Shown here: piece after piece, positions 41,601 through 55,420 of the stretch
How the letters are laid out: each line of letters begins with the position of its first letter
Position numbering within the stretch: the stretch's first letter is position 1
Assembly (NCBI GenBank): GCA_024635755.1
Contig: JAGXIF010000033.1
Location: forward strand, 62,001-126,000
Reading direction: 5' to 3'
Length of the DNA: 64,000 nt
Origin: Halothiobacillus sp.
Lineage (GTDB): Bacteria > Pseudomonadota > Gammaproteobacteria > Halothiobacillales > Halothiobacillaceae
Notes under the pieces: generated by a model
The model's input: the letters and a program-made list of their open reading frames with translations, nothing else
Database searches by the model: none
Told to the model about the DNA's origin: nothing
Translations under genes and position numbers: made by a program

Positions 41601-41785
41601 ACCGACTCGGCCAGGGTGCTCGCGTCAGCACCAGCGTAGGTGGCGCTCACCTCGACCTCGGGCGGCACGATCTCCGGGTACTGCTCGACGGGCAGCCCGG
41701 TGAACGCGGCCCCACCGGCGATCATGATCACGATCGCCAGCACGGTGGAGAAGATCGGGCGGTCAATGAAGAACTTGGAAAACAT
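38654..41785 (-). CDS. RND efflux permease (AcrB/HAE1 family)
   Basis: 1043 aa; MFSKFFIDRPIFSTVLAIVIMIAGGAAFTGLPVEQYPEIVPPEVEVSATYAGADA. Confidence 0.97.
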   Translation of the reverse strand: MFSKFFIDRPIFSTVLAIVIMIAGGAAFTGLPVEQYPEIVPPEVEVSATYAGADASTLAESVAAPLEQAINGVDDMLYMTSGSSDAGTMNLSVTFATGTDPDQATIDVNNRVQRALPQLPQEVRNQGVVVNKKSSALLMVITLISENEEFDTKFLSNYGLINILDSLKRVPGIGDARLFGAQDYSIRVWFDPAKLAHFNLTQDDIAEAIREQNAQFAAGKFNDSPNKAGEAFTYTITSQGRFSDVEQFQNIILASSEDGGTLRLSDVAEVELGSQRYGFNATYNGAPTVPMGIYLAPGANALETVAEVRGRMEELSERFPGDMDYKIPLDTTDFVRISIKEVLKVFVEALILVTLVIFIFLQKPRATIVPLIAIPVALIGALAGLFLSGMSINLLTLFGFVLAIGIVVDDAIIVIENVERLMREEGLKAREASIKAMEQVTGPIVATTLVLLAVFVPVAFIPGLAGEMYRQFAVALSISVVLSGVVALTLTPSMTALLLKNHQEKEPVLPFRIFNRGFDAFRNGYMKLVHFFLVAWPVGLLIFAGVVIAAVVMFRSTPTGLVPEEDPGYFISTLNLDPAASVSRTAEVRDEYSAMIRENPDVQMQVAFAGFDLLAGTQRPYKGVAFTRLNDWSERPDDDQSVQATVKKAMGAGTQIEEGFIMAFTPPPIRGMSTTGGFEAYLQQRGSADVKALAEAANALVAAANQRPELAGVRTTFVDNTPQFRMDVDREQAYALDVPVSAVFRTMQGTFGARYINDFSLYGRNFQVNMAADAEFRADPQDLENVFVRSGDQQLVPISSVVTLTRTTGADVIDRFNIFPAAKIMGSAAEGYSSGQALTAMQEVIDQTLGGGDYTLGWVGSAFQELSSGSAGAIAFLLGVIMVFLILAAQYERWSLPFAVITAVPFAVLGALIAIWMRDLNIDIYFQVGMLVLIAMSAKNAILVVEFASKMHTEDGLSIKEAALKAARIRFRPVIMTSMAFILGVLPLALATGAGEAARNSLGTPIVGGMILATYVAILFIPMFFELLQTGSEKLFRRKRPGD

Positions 41786-41855
41786 CGGTGATCTCCGATG
41801 CCCTCGTCAGGAGGGCGTCACGGGCAGGTAGGGTTTGACGGTAAGTGGGAGACGA

Positions 41856-43010
41856 TCAGTCGCCGTCGTTTTTACTCGGGTCTTGCGGGTCGACCGGTGC
41901 GCCCGGACGCACCTTGAGCAGACCGTCGATCACCAACCGATCGCCCGGCTCGAGGCCGGACAGGATGATGCGTCCCTAGTCGCTCATCGGACCGAGTTCC
42001 ACGCGCCGTTGGGCGGCCTTGTTTTCCTCGTCGATCACGAAGACCACGGTGCTGTTGGGCTCCGCACCGGTGCCGATGGCCGTTTCCGGGATGATCACCG
42101 CGTCCTGGACCTCGTCGACTTTCAGGCGGACACGAACGTAGCGGTTCGGCCGCAGGACATCCCCGGGGTTGTCGAACACACCGCGCAATTGGATCGAGTT
42201 GGTGCCGCGCTCGATGCTCGCCGAGCGATAGTCGAGTTCGCCGGTGATCGCCTCACCCTCGGGGCCGGTAATGCCCGCAACCTCGGCGGGCGTTGTCTGC
42301 TCGGGGGTGGGATTGAGGGCGGCCGTGTCGGCGAACGGATCGTCAACCGGATAGGAGAGGGTGACCTGGATCGGGTCGATCTCCTCGATGCTGACCAGCC
42401 GGTCGCCGACGCTGATCAGGTTACCGGGGTCGACAGCGCGCCGGCTCGCGATGCCCGGGATGGGTGCCGGCACCGAGGTGTAGTCAAGGTCGATCTGGGC
42501 GGATTCGAGTTGTGCCTCGGCGACCTGGACGCCTGCCTGGGCAGTTTCCAGCGTCGAACGGGCGTCATCCCGTTGTTTCTCGCTGGCCACGCCACGATCG
42601 AACAGCGAATTGATGCGGCGCCAGTCGCGCTGCGCAGCGGCCAAGGTCGCTCGCGCCGAGGTGAGGTCAGCCTCGGCCTCGTTCACCGCGGCTCGGAACG
42701 GGCGGTCATCGATCTGGAATAGCGTGTCTCCGGTTTCCACCCGTGCGCCCTCGACGTAATCGCGGGATTCGAGGATGCCGTCGACCTGGGCGCGCACCTC
42801 GACATGACGGTTGGCCTCGGTACGACCGGTGTATTCCTTGTAGACCGCGGCACTGCTCGGCTCGATCTGGATGACCGGCACCTTGGGTGGTGGCTGGCCG
42901 CCCGTTTGTGCCTGCGCGGGCAGGCCGCTGGCAAGCAGCAGCGCGGCCGGCGCAATCGCAGCAACAAGTCGGCGAGTGGTGAGTGCGGGAAGGGCGCTGA
43001 TCGGGGACAT
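41856..43010 (-). pseudogene. RND efflux periplasmic adaptor (AcrA/MexA-like) interrupted by in-frame amber codon at 41976-41978
   Basis: ORF 41976..43010 ends ...VELGPMSD then TAG; same frame continues GRIILSGLEPGDRLVIDGLLKVRPGAPVDPQDPSKNDGD to TGA at 41856-41858. Confidence 0.85.
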
Positions 43011-43112
43011 GGGTGTTGTACCGTGTCGGCGGCAGGCCTGACCTGCCATTGGGTAGAAGCACGAGAATCCGGCGGATCCATGGGAAGGTGGCCGCGGGAA
43101 GAAAGATAGTAT

Positions 43113-43126
43113 ACTAACTACTTAGT
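43113..43126. promoter_or_regulatory. Candidate TetR-type operator palindrome upstream of RND adaptor
   Basis: ACTAA-CTAC-TTAGT in the 43011-43208 intergenic region. Confidence 0.4.
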
Positions 43127-43226
43127 TTGCCAGCAATCCCGGGAACGCCGGTGGCGCCGGGATGCCCCGCGGGGTGAGCTGAACTTAGGCTAAGCTGGGC
43201 GGGAATTCATGTACGGAGGCTCGATC

Positions 43227-43571
43227 GTGAGCGAGACCATATTCAGCAAGATCATCAATCGCGAGATTCCGGCCGATATCGTCTTCGAGAACGACCGGAT
43301 ACTGGCGTTTCGCGACATCAATCCGCAGGCGCCGGTGCATCTGCTGATCATTCCGAAAAAGCCCATTCCGACGGTCAACGCCATCGCGCCCGAGGATGCG
43401 GCGCTGGTGGGGGAGCTGTTCGTCGTCGCCGGGGAGCTCGCCGCGCAGGAAGGGATCAACGAGTCGGGCTATCGCACGGTGTTCAATTGCAACCGTGATG
43501 GGGGTCAGGAGGTCTATCACCTGCACCTGCACCTGCTTGGCGGGCGGGCGATGGAGTGGCCCCCGGGCTGA
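43227..43571 (+). CDS. HIT family (HinT-like) hydrolase
   Basis: TIFSKIINREIPADIVFENDRILAFRDINPQAPVHLLIIPKK; HLHLHLLGGR HIT triad; GTG 43227 or ATG 43209 start. Confidence 0.92.
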   Translation: MSETIFSKIINREIPADIVFENDRILAFRDINPQAPVHLLIIPKKPIPTVNAIAPEDAALVGELFVVAGELAAQEGINESGYRTVFNCNRDGGQEVYHLHLHLLGGRAMEWPPG

Positions 43572-43583
43572 GCCGGGCTGGAT

Positions 43584-44561
43584 TCAACCGTTTGCGTCGC
43601 GCATGGCCTGATATTGGGCAAGTCGGCGCTCAAGGATGTCGCCGTCCGCTACGGCCGCACGCACTGCGCACCCCGGTTCGTTGATATGGCGACAGTCATT
43701 GAAACGGCAGTAGGCCGACGCGGCATGGATCTCGGGGAAACCGTCTTCCAGGGCGGCTGACGGCACCTCGTCGACTGGGAAATCCCGTACGCCGGGGGCG
43801 TCGATCAGCCCACCCTCGCCATCCGGGAACCGGTATAGCGTGCTAGCGCGGGTGGTGTGCGTGCCTTCCCGGTTGAACGTCGAGATTTCGCCGATGGCGG
43901 CCTGATCGGCGCTTGGGGTGATCTCCCGAGACAAGGACGTCTTGCCAACCCCCGACAACCCCACCATCAGCGTGATCTGTTCGTGCAGCCGGGCGCGCAG
44001 TGTCCCGATGCCGTCACCGGACTTCACCGAGGTGCGAATGACCTCGAAACCCAGTGATTCCCACAGGGCGATGTTTTCCACGATGACCCGTCGCTCGCCC
44101 GCCGGCAGCCCAGGCAACAGATCGGCCTTGTTGAGCACGATCACCGGCGAGGCCGGCAGGGCAAAGACGGCCACTAGGGTGCGCTCGACCACGTCCGGGT
44201 TCATCCAGGGGATCACCGAGGTGATCACCAGCACCTGGTCTATATTGGCGGCCATCATCTTCTTCTTGCCATAGGCGTCGGGACGGATCAGCAGGTTGCG
44301 GCGATCCTCGCGCTGCTCGATCATCACGTTTCCCTGCTCGTCGCAGTGCCAGCGGATGCGGTCGCCCGTGGTCAAGCGCCCGACGGTCCGTCGGGCACGA
44401 CCGCGGTGGAGTTCGTGATCGCTGTCCTCGATCAGCAGATCGTGGCCGTGATGAGTCACCACGATGCCCGTGGACAACGAGGTGTCAGCCTCGGCGCCCA
44501 CTCGCCGTCGGCGGTCGACGTGACGTTGCTGCTGCTTGCTCAGACGAATCTTGCGAGTCAT
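43584..44561 (-). CDS. rsgA: Ribosome small subunit-dependent GTPase A
   Basis: GLSGVGKTSL P-loop, circularly permuted GTPase motifs, CRFNDCRHINEPGCAV zinc region. Confidence 0.95.
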   Translation of the reverse strand: MTRKIRLSKQQQRHVDRRRRVGAEADTSLSTGIVVTHHGHDLLIEDSDHELHRGRARRTVGRLTTGDRIRWHCDEQGNVMIEQREDRRNLLIRPDAYGKKKMMAANIDQVLVITSVIPWMNPDVVERTLVAVFALPASPVIVLNKADLLPGLPAGERRVIVENIALWESLGFEVIRTSVKSGDGIGTLRARLHEQITLMVGLSGVGKTSLSREITPSADQAAIGEISTFNREGTHTTRASTLYRFPDGEGGLIDAPGVRDFPVDEVPSAALEDGFPEIHAASAYCRFNDCRHINEPGCAVRAAVADGDILERRLAQYQAMRDANG

Positions 44562-44570
44562 GCCTCAGGC

Positions 44571-46010
44571 TCAGAGCAGAAAGAGGGTGGCCAGCCCCAG
44601 GAAGATGAAGAAACCGCCCGAGTCGGTGATCGCCGTGATCATGACCGCGCTGCCTAGTGCCGGATCTCGTCCCAGGCGAGTGCGCAGGATGGGGATGGTG
44701 ACCCCGAAGAATGCCGCACTGAGAAAATTGAGGCTTACGGCGGCCATCATCACGATCGAGACCCCGGCGTGTTGGTACATGAGGTAGGTGACGGCGGCGA
44801 GTACGCCGCCCCAGACCACGCCGTTTATCAAGGCAACCTTGAGTTCCTTGCCATAGAGCAGCCGGATGTCCTCCCCGCCCAGTTTGCGGAAGGCCAGTTC
44901 GCGCACGATCATGGTGATGGTCTGGTTGCCGATGTTGCCCCCCATGCCGGCGACGATCGGCATGAGCGCCGCGAGGGCGACAAGTTGCTGAATCGACCCC
45001 TCGAACAACCCGATCACCTGGGCGGCAACCAACGCCGTCACCATGTTGACGGCCAGCCAGGGCGCCCGGTTGCGGACACTCTTGCGTACTGGCGCGAAGA
45101 TGTCCTCTTCCTCGGTCAGGCCGACCTGCGAGAGGCGCTCTTCGTCGCTGGCTTCGCGAATGAAATCCACCACCGCGTCGACGGTGACCCGGCCCACCAG
45201 CCGATCGACCTCATCGACCACCGGGGCACTGATCAGATCGTATCGCTCGAAGGCATCCGCACCGTCTCGTGCCTTGTCTTCGGGATGAAAACGGATGGCA
45301 TCGCGTTCCATGACATCGGCGACCACCGTTTCCGGGTCGCTGATTAGCAATGTCTTGAGGTGGATCACGCCCTCGAATAACCCGTCGCGGTCGGTCACGA
45401 AGAGCTTGTCGGTGTGATCGGGCAGCGAGTCCATGCGGCGCAGGTAGCGCAGGGCGACCTCGATGGTCACCTCTCCCCGGACGGTGACCAAGTCGAAGTC
45501 CATCAACCCGCCGATGGTGTCCTCCTGATAGGACATGACGAAGCGTAGCTTCTCGCGGTCGTCGATCGGCAGCGCCGTGAAGACGTCCTGCATCATGCCT
45601 TCGGGCAAATCCGGCGCCAAATCCGCCAGTTCATCGGTACCCAAAGTGCTCGCGGCGTTGAGAATCTCGTCGCGATCCATCACCTCGATCAGGCTGTCGC
45701 GGACCGAGTCCGAGACCTCCAGCAGCACCTCGCCGTCACGGTCGGAGTGCACCAGTTCCCATATGACCAGGCGCTCGTCCTGGGGAAGGGACTCCAACAA
45801 TTTGGCTATGTCGGCGGCGTGTAGTCGTTCGATCTTGCTCGCCAGCCGGGAAAGGGCCTGCTGCTGGACCAGCGTGCGGACGGCCTCCGACGACGTCTCG
45901 ACCTCCGTTTCCTCCACCGGCTCGTTGCGCGCCAGGGTGTTGCGGATCTCCCGAATCAGAGAGTCCATTTCCTCCTGGCGGTCGATGTCAGTCAGTTCGG
46001 GCATGGGCAA
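44571..46010 (-). CDS. mgtE: Magnesium transporter MgtE
   Basis: MgtE N domain, CBS pair, C-terminal TM with GGNIGNQTITMIVRELA; start could be 46004. Confidence 0.95.
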   Translation of the reverse strand: MPMPELTDIDRQEEMDSLIREIRNTLARNEPVEETEVETSSEAVRTLVQQQALSRLASKIERLHAADIAKLLESLPQDERLVIWELVHSDRDGEVLLEVSDSVRDSLIEVMDRDEILNAASTLGTDELADLAPDLPEGMMQDVFTALPIDDREKLRFVMSYQEDTIGGLMDFDLVTVRGEVTIEVALRYLRRMDSLPDHTDKLFVTDRDGLFEGVIHLKTLLISDPETVVADVMERDAIRFHPEDKARDGADAFERYDLISAPVVDEVDRLVGRVTVDAVVDFIREASDEERLSQVGLTEEEDIFAPVRKSVRNRAPWLAVNMVTALVAAQVIGLFEGSIQQLVALAALMPIVAGMGGNIGNQTITMIVRELAFRKLGGEDIRLLYGKELKVALINGVVWGGVLAAVTYLMYQHAGVSIVMMAAVSLNFLSAAFFGVTIPILRTRLGRDPALGSAVMITAITDSGGFFIFLGLATLFLL

Positions 46011-46236
46011 CGCAGCATCTTTTGGAACGTGGTCGGAGCGGCGAATGAACGCGAGCGAGTGGCCGGCGAGCGCCGAGACACGGCGCGGCGAACAGTATAG
46101 CCGAGGGCGCCGATCCGGTGGCAGCCGTTTCGGCGAGCGTCTGACTGGCGCGATCGTGGCATGCTAGGCTCTCGCCGATCCATCCCAGCCATCCATTGAT
46201 CGCGCCGATAGTAACGATCGGCACAAGTGAGGTTCC

Positions 46237-46782
46237 ATGCACGCCCCGGAAGACAACCTGATCTGGATCGACCTCGAAATGACCGGTCTGGATCCAGTGC
46301 GCGACACCATCATCGAAGTGGCGACCCTGGTGACCGACAAGCATCTGAACCTATTGGCCGAGGGGCCGACCGTGGCAATCTTCCAGCCCGAGGAGAAATT
46401 GGCCGGGATGGATGAATGGAACCAGCGGACCCATGGCCAGAGCGGCTTGATCGAGCGGGTAAGGCGGAGCGACTGCGATCTGCGTTGCGGTGAAAAGCTA
46501 ACGTTGGATTTTCTGCGCCAGCACGTGCCGGCCGGCAAGTCGCCGATGTGTGGCAACAGCATCTGCCAGGATCGGCGTTTTCTCGCCCGCCTGATGCCGG
46601 AACTGGAGGCCTTTTTTCACTATCGCAACCTGGACGTTTCGACGATCAAGGAGCTGGCCCGACGTTGGCAGCCTGAGGTGCTCACTGGCTACAAGAAGCA
46701 GTCCAACCATCAGGCCATGGACGACATTCGCGGTTCGGTAGCGGAGTTGTCGCATTACCGAGCCGGCTTCTTCAAACTCTGA
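46237..46782 (+). CDS. orn: Oligoribonuclease
   Basis: [41 protein letters not shown]. Confidence 0.97.
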   Translation: MHAPEDNLIWIDLEMTGLDPVRDTIIEVATLVTDKHLNLLAEGPTVAIFQPEEKLAGMDEWNQRTHGQSGLIERVRRSDCDLRCGEKLTLDFLRQHVPAGKSPMCGNSICQDRRFLARLMPELEAFFHYRNLDVSTIKELARRWQPEVLTGYKKQSNHQAMDDIRGSVAELSHYRAGFFKL

Positions 46783-46805
46783 TGCGGTTTCGCTTGGTAA
46801 ACTGA

Positions 46806-47657
<852 letters not shown>

Positions 47658-47856
47658 CCGCGCTCCCGCACTGCGCGCAAAATCGACGGGTTGCCGCGGC
47701 TCACCCCCTCGTTGCAGTGCGCAACGGGACGGCTAACGTGGACAGGGTCGGGGCGTTTCAGTCATAATCTCGCCCCGAGGCTCGCCGCCCATCGGTGGTG
47801 GTCACAGCCGGACTCACCTCCCGTTTTTTATCACGCGACGATCGCGAGGTGAACGG

Positions 47857-49047
47857 GTGGGGACCGACACGACAAATCTTGGGGGAAAGTTCTTGGATAG
47901 CACGGTCTCAGGCGCGAATGCTGCGCTCCCGGCAAATACGGCGCTCCTGGCTCTTGAAGACGGGAGCGTTTTTTACGGCACATCCATCGGTGTCGACGGG
48001 GAGTCGATTGGCGAGGTGGTGTTCAACACCGCGATGACGGGCTACCAGGAGATACTGACCGACCCGTCGTATCGACGCCAGATCGTGACGTTGACCTACC
48101 CGCACATCGGGAACGTGGGCACCAACCCGGAGGATGCCGAATCCGACGCGGTCCACGTGGCCGGGCTGGTGATCCGCGATTCCGGACAGATGAGCTCATG
48201 GCGCGGTGAGCAGACCCTCGAGGACTACTGCCAGACCCACCGTCTGGTCGCCATCGCCGAGATCGACACCCGCGAGCTTACCCGCCGCCTGCGTGACAAG
48301 GGCGCCATGAAGGGCTGCCTGGTCGCCGGCGACAGCCTGGACCCCACCGCCGCGATCGAGAAGGCCCGCGATTTCGCCGGCCTGGCGGGCATGGACCTGA
48401 TCCCCGAGGTGGGTACCCGCGAGATCCGCGAGTGGTCCGCCGGCTCCTGGTGGGTCAAGGACGAGGAGCGCCCCGCGCCGACACGGCACGTGATCGCCTA
48501 CGACTATGGCTTCAAGCAGAACATCCTGCGCAAGCTGGTCGACCGGGGTTGCCGCATCACGCTCTTCCCGGCCGATACGCCGGTGGAAGAGCTCTTGGCT
48601 ACCAATCCCGATGGCATCCTGGTCGGCAACGGCCCGGGCGATCCGGCAGCCTGCACGAAGGCAATCGGCGACATCGAACGCTTTTTGGCGAGCGGCATTC
48701 CCCTGTTCGGCATCTGCCTGGGCCACCAGCTGCTGGCACTCGCCAGCGGGGCGAAGACCAGCAAGATGAAGTTTGGCCATCACGGCGCGAACCACCCGGT
48801 GCAGGACATCCACGACAAGCGGGTGTTTATCTCAAGCCAGAACCACGGTTTCGCGGTCGAAGAGGACAGCCTGCCGGCCAACCTGGAGGCAACCCACCGT
48901 TCGCTATTCGACGGCAGCCTCCAGGGTATCCGTCGTACCGATTGCGAGGCCTTCAGTTTCCAGGGACACCCCGAGGCGAGTCCGGGGCCACACGATCTGG
49001 ACCTGCTGTTCGACCAGTTCGTCGACAGCATCGATGCCCGCCGCTGA
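47857..49047 (+). CDS. carA: Carbamoyl-phosphate synthase small subunit
   Basis: [35 protein letters not shown] 47857 start uncertain. Confidence 0.95.
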   Translation: MGTDTTNLGGKFLDSTVSGANAALPANTALLALEDGSVFYGTSIGVDGESIGEVVFNTAMTGYQEILTDPSYRRQIVTLTYPHIGNVGTNPEDAESDAVHVAGLVIRDSGQMSSWRGEQTLEDYCQTHRLVAIAEIDTRELTRRLRDKGAMKGCLVAGDSLDPTAAIEKARDFAGLAGMDLIPEVGTREIREWSAGSWWVKDEERPAPTRHVIAYDYGFKQNILRKLVDRGCRITLFPADTPVEELLATNPDGILVGNGPGDPAACTKAIGDIERFLASGIPLFGICLGHQLLALASGAKTSKMKFGHHGANHPVQDIHDKRVFISSQNHGFAVEEDSLPANLEATHRSLFDGSLQGIRRTDCEAFSFQGHPEASPGPHDLDLLFDQFVDSIDARR

Positions 49048-49102
49048 AATCCGCCATCCAGAATAACCAACTGCCCAGCCGCGGCTGGCAGGTGAGTCGA
49101 GC

Positions 49103-52100
49103 ATGCCAAAAAGAAACGACATCCAGAGTGTACTGATCATCGGGGCCGGACCCATCGTCATCGGTCAGGCCTGCGAGTTCGACTATTCCGGTGCCCAGGC
49201 CTGCAAGGCCCTGCGCGAGGAAGGCCTGCGGGTCATCCTGATCAACTCGAACCCCGCCACGATCATGACCGACCCGGAAATGGCCGATGCGACCTATATC
49301 GAGCCGATCACCTGGGAAGCGGTCAGCGCGATCATCGACAAGGAGCGCCCGGACGCGGTGCTGCCTACCATGGGCGGCCAGACCGCACTCAATTGCGCCC
49401 TGGACCTGCACCGTCACGGCGTACTGGAGCGCTTTGGTTGCGAATTGATCGGTGCCAGTGAAGACGCTATCGACATGGCTGAGGATCGCGAACGGTTCAA
49501 GGACGCGATGGCGGAGATTGGCCTGTCGACGCCGGCCTCCACCGTGGTGCACACCTTCGAAGGCGCCTTGGCCGCCCAGGCCGAGATCGGCTTTCCCTCC
49601 ATCATTCGCCCGTCGTTCACCATGGGCGGCACCGGTGGCGGCATCGCCTACAACCGTGAGGAATACGAGGAACTCGTCCGTCGCGGCCTCGACCTGTCGC
49701 CGACCAACGAGCTGCTGATCGAGCAGTCCGTGCTTGGCTGGAAGGAATACGAGATGGAGGTCGTTCGGGACAAGAACGACAATTGCATCATCATCTGCTC
49801 GATCGAGAACCTCGATCCGATGGGGGTGCATACCGGCGACTCGATCACGGTCGCTCCGGCACAGACCTTGACGGACAAGGAATACCAGATCATGCGCAAC
49901 GCCTCCCTGGCGGTGCTGCGCAAGATCGGCGTGGAAACCGGCGGCTCGAACGTCCAGTTCGCGGTCAACCCGGAAAACGGCGACATGATTGTGATCGAGA
50001 TGAATCCGCGCGTGTCGCGTTCGTCGGCACTGGCTTCCAAGGCCACCGGCTTTCCCATCGCCAAGGTCGCCGCCAAGCTCGCCATCGGCTACACGCTCGA
50101 CGAGCTCAAGAACGACATTACCAGCGGCGCGACGCCGGCCTCGTTCGAGCCGACCATCGATTACGTCGTCACCAAGATTCCGCGCTTCACGTTCGAGAAG
50201 TTCCCGGCGGCCAATGATCGCTTGACCACGCAAATGAAGTCCGTCGGCGAGGTCATGTCGATCGGCCGCACCTTCCCCGAGTCCCTGCAAAAAGGGCTGC
50301 GTGGACTGGAGATCGGCCGGGACGGGCTTGACGAGGTCCTGGAAGGCAATCTCTCGGATGCCGACATTGAGGACAGGCTGGTCCGCGAGCTGCATTCCCC
50401 GGGCGCCGATCGCCTCTGGTACGTCGCCGAGGCGTTCCGTCATGGCTTCGACCTCGAGCGGGTATTCGACCACTCGTTCATCGATCCCTGGTTCCTGCGC
50501 CAGATCGAGCACCTGGTGCGTACTGAAGAGGCCTTGCGCGGCCGTCACCTGAAGGAAATCGGGGCGGCGGAGATGTACCAGATCAAGCGACTGGGCTTCT
50601 CGGACGCACGCCTGGCCAAGCTGCTCGATGAGACCGAGAGCACCGTGCGCAGTCACCGCCATGCTCTCGGCGTCCGGCCGGTATACAAGCGCGTCGACAC
50701 CTGCGCCGCGGAATTCCCGACCTCGACGGCCTACATGTACTCCACCTACGAGCCGTTCTGCGAGGCCGAGCCGACCAATCGTGACAAGATCATGATCCTC
50801 GGCGGCGGCCCCAATCGGATCGGGCAGGGGATCGAGTTCGACTACTGTTGCGTCCACGCCGCGCTCGCACTGCGCGAGGATGGCTACGAGACCATCATGG
50901 TCAACTGCAACCCGGAAACGGTCTCCACCGATTACGACATTTCCGATCGCTTGTATTTCGAGTCGCTCACGCTGGAGGATGTCCTCGAGATCATCGAGAT
51001 CGAGCAGCCCCGCGGCGTAGTGGTGCAGTTCGGTGGCCAGACGCCGCTCAAGCTCGCGCGCGACCTGGAAAAGGCCGGGGCACCGATCATCGGCACCACG
51101 CCGGATGCCATCGACCGGGCGGAGGACCGCGAGCGGTTCCAGGACATGATCCACAAGCTCGACCTCATGCAGCCGCCTAACCGCACCGCCAAATCCGCCG
51201 ATCAGGCCATTCACCTGGCGGCCGAAATCGGTTATCCGCTGGTGGTCCGTCCGTCCTACGTGCTGGGCGGCCGTGCCATGGAGATCGTTCACGACGAGGA
51301 CGGCCTGAAGCGCTACATCCGCGACGCAGTCAAGGTGTCCAATGAGTCACCGGTGCTGCTGGATCGATTCCTCGACGATGCCACCGAGATGGACATCGAT
51401 GCCGTCTGTGATGGTGAGGACGTGGTCATCGGTGGGCTGATGGAGCATATCGAGATGGCCGGCGTGCACTCCGGTGACTCGGCCTGCTCGCTGCCGCCGT
51501 ATACCGTGGCGCGAGACGTGCAGGACCGTGTGCGCGAGCAGATCAAGGCGATGGCGCGGGAACTCAACGTGGTTGGCCTGATGAACACCCAGGTGGCCAT
51601 CCAGGGCGACGATATCTACATCATCGAGGTCAATCCGCGCGCCTCGCGCACGGTGCCTTTCGTTTCCAAGGCCGTGGGTATCCCGCTGGCACAGGTGGCG
51701 GCCCGCACCATGGCTGGTATCAGCCTCAAGCGCCAGGGCATCACCCGCGAACGCATCCCGCCATTCTATTCGGTCAAGGAAGCGGTGTTCCCCTTCATAA
51801 AGTTCGCGGGCGTGGACCCGCTGCTGGGGCCCGAGATGAAGTCCACCGGCGAGGTGATGGGGGTCGGTCGCGAATTCGGCGAGGCCTTTGCCAAGGCCCA
51901 GGCCGGTGCGAGTAATTCGCTGCCCCTGCAGGGCACCGCCTTCGTTTCCGTGCGCAAGCGGGATTACAAGGCGGTGATCCCGGTGGCCAAGGCACTGGAT
52001 GAATGGGGCTTCTCGCTGGTGGCCACGCGCGGCACCGCGAAATTCCTCAACGAACAAGGCCTGACGGTAACCGCGGTCAACAAGGTCACGGAAGGGCGTC

Positions 52101-52332
52101 CCAATGTCGTCGACATGATCAAGAACAAGGACATCGCGCTGATCGTCAACACGACCTCCAATAGCCAGCAGTCACGCAGCGACTCCTACGAGATCCGTCG
52201 TGAGGCACTGCACTACCGGATTCCGTACTTCACGACGCTGGCCGGTGCGGAGGCGATGGCGCTGGCATTGAAATACCTGCACCAGCCGGTGACTGTCAAC
52301 CGCCTGCAGGATCTGCATCAGGAGTGTGTTTC

Positions 52333-52336
<4 letters not shown>
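49103..52336 (+). CDS. carB: Carbamoyl-phosphate synthase large subunit
   Basis: 1077 aa, duplicated ATP-grasp halves, [30 protein letters not shown]. Confidence 0.98.
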
Positions 52337-54426
<2,090 letters not shown>

Positions 54427-54462
54427 GTGCTCGTCGTCGGGAGCCCGGGGGCAGCAATAAAG

Positions 54463-54495
54463 AAAGCCCGCCTGGCAATATGCCAGGCGGGCTTT
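54463..54495. terminator. Bidirectional intrinsic terminator
   Basis: AAAGCCCGCCTGGCA-ATA-TGCCAGGCGGGCTTTT between convergent ACP and ferredoxin genes. Confidence 0.85.
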
Positions 54496-54544
54496 TCTCG
54501 GTGCCGACAACCCTCCGGGGAGAGGGCGCGGTAAGGCGATACGA

Positions 54545-55398
<854 letters not shown>

Positions 55399-55420
55399 GC
55401 GGTTTCCTTGGGGAATGAGA

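Noticed and set aside
48953-51292. 779-aa minus-strand ORF
   Set aside because: Lies fully antisense to carA/carB, which are unmistakable. Long antisense ORFs are expected in high-GC3 genes that rarely use TTA/CTA/TCA codons; the translation has no recognisable domain.
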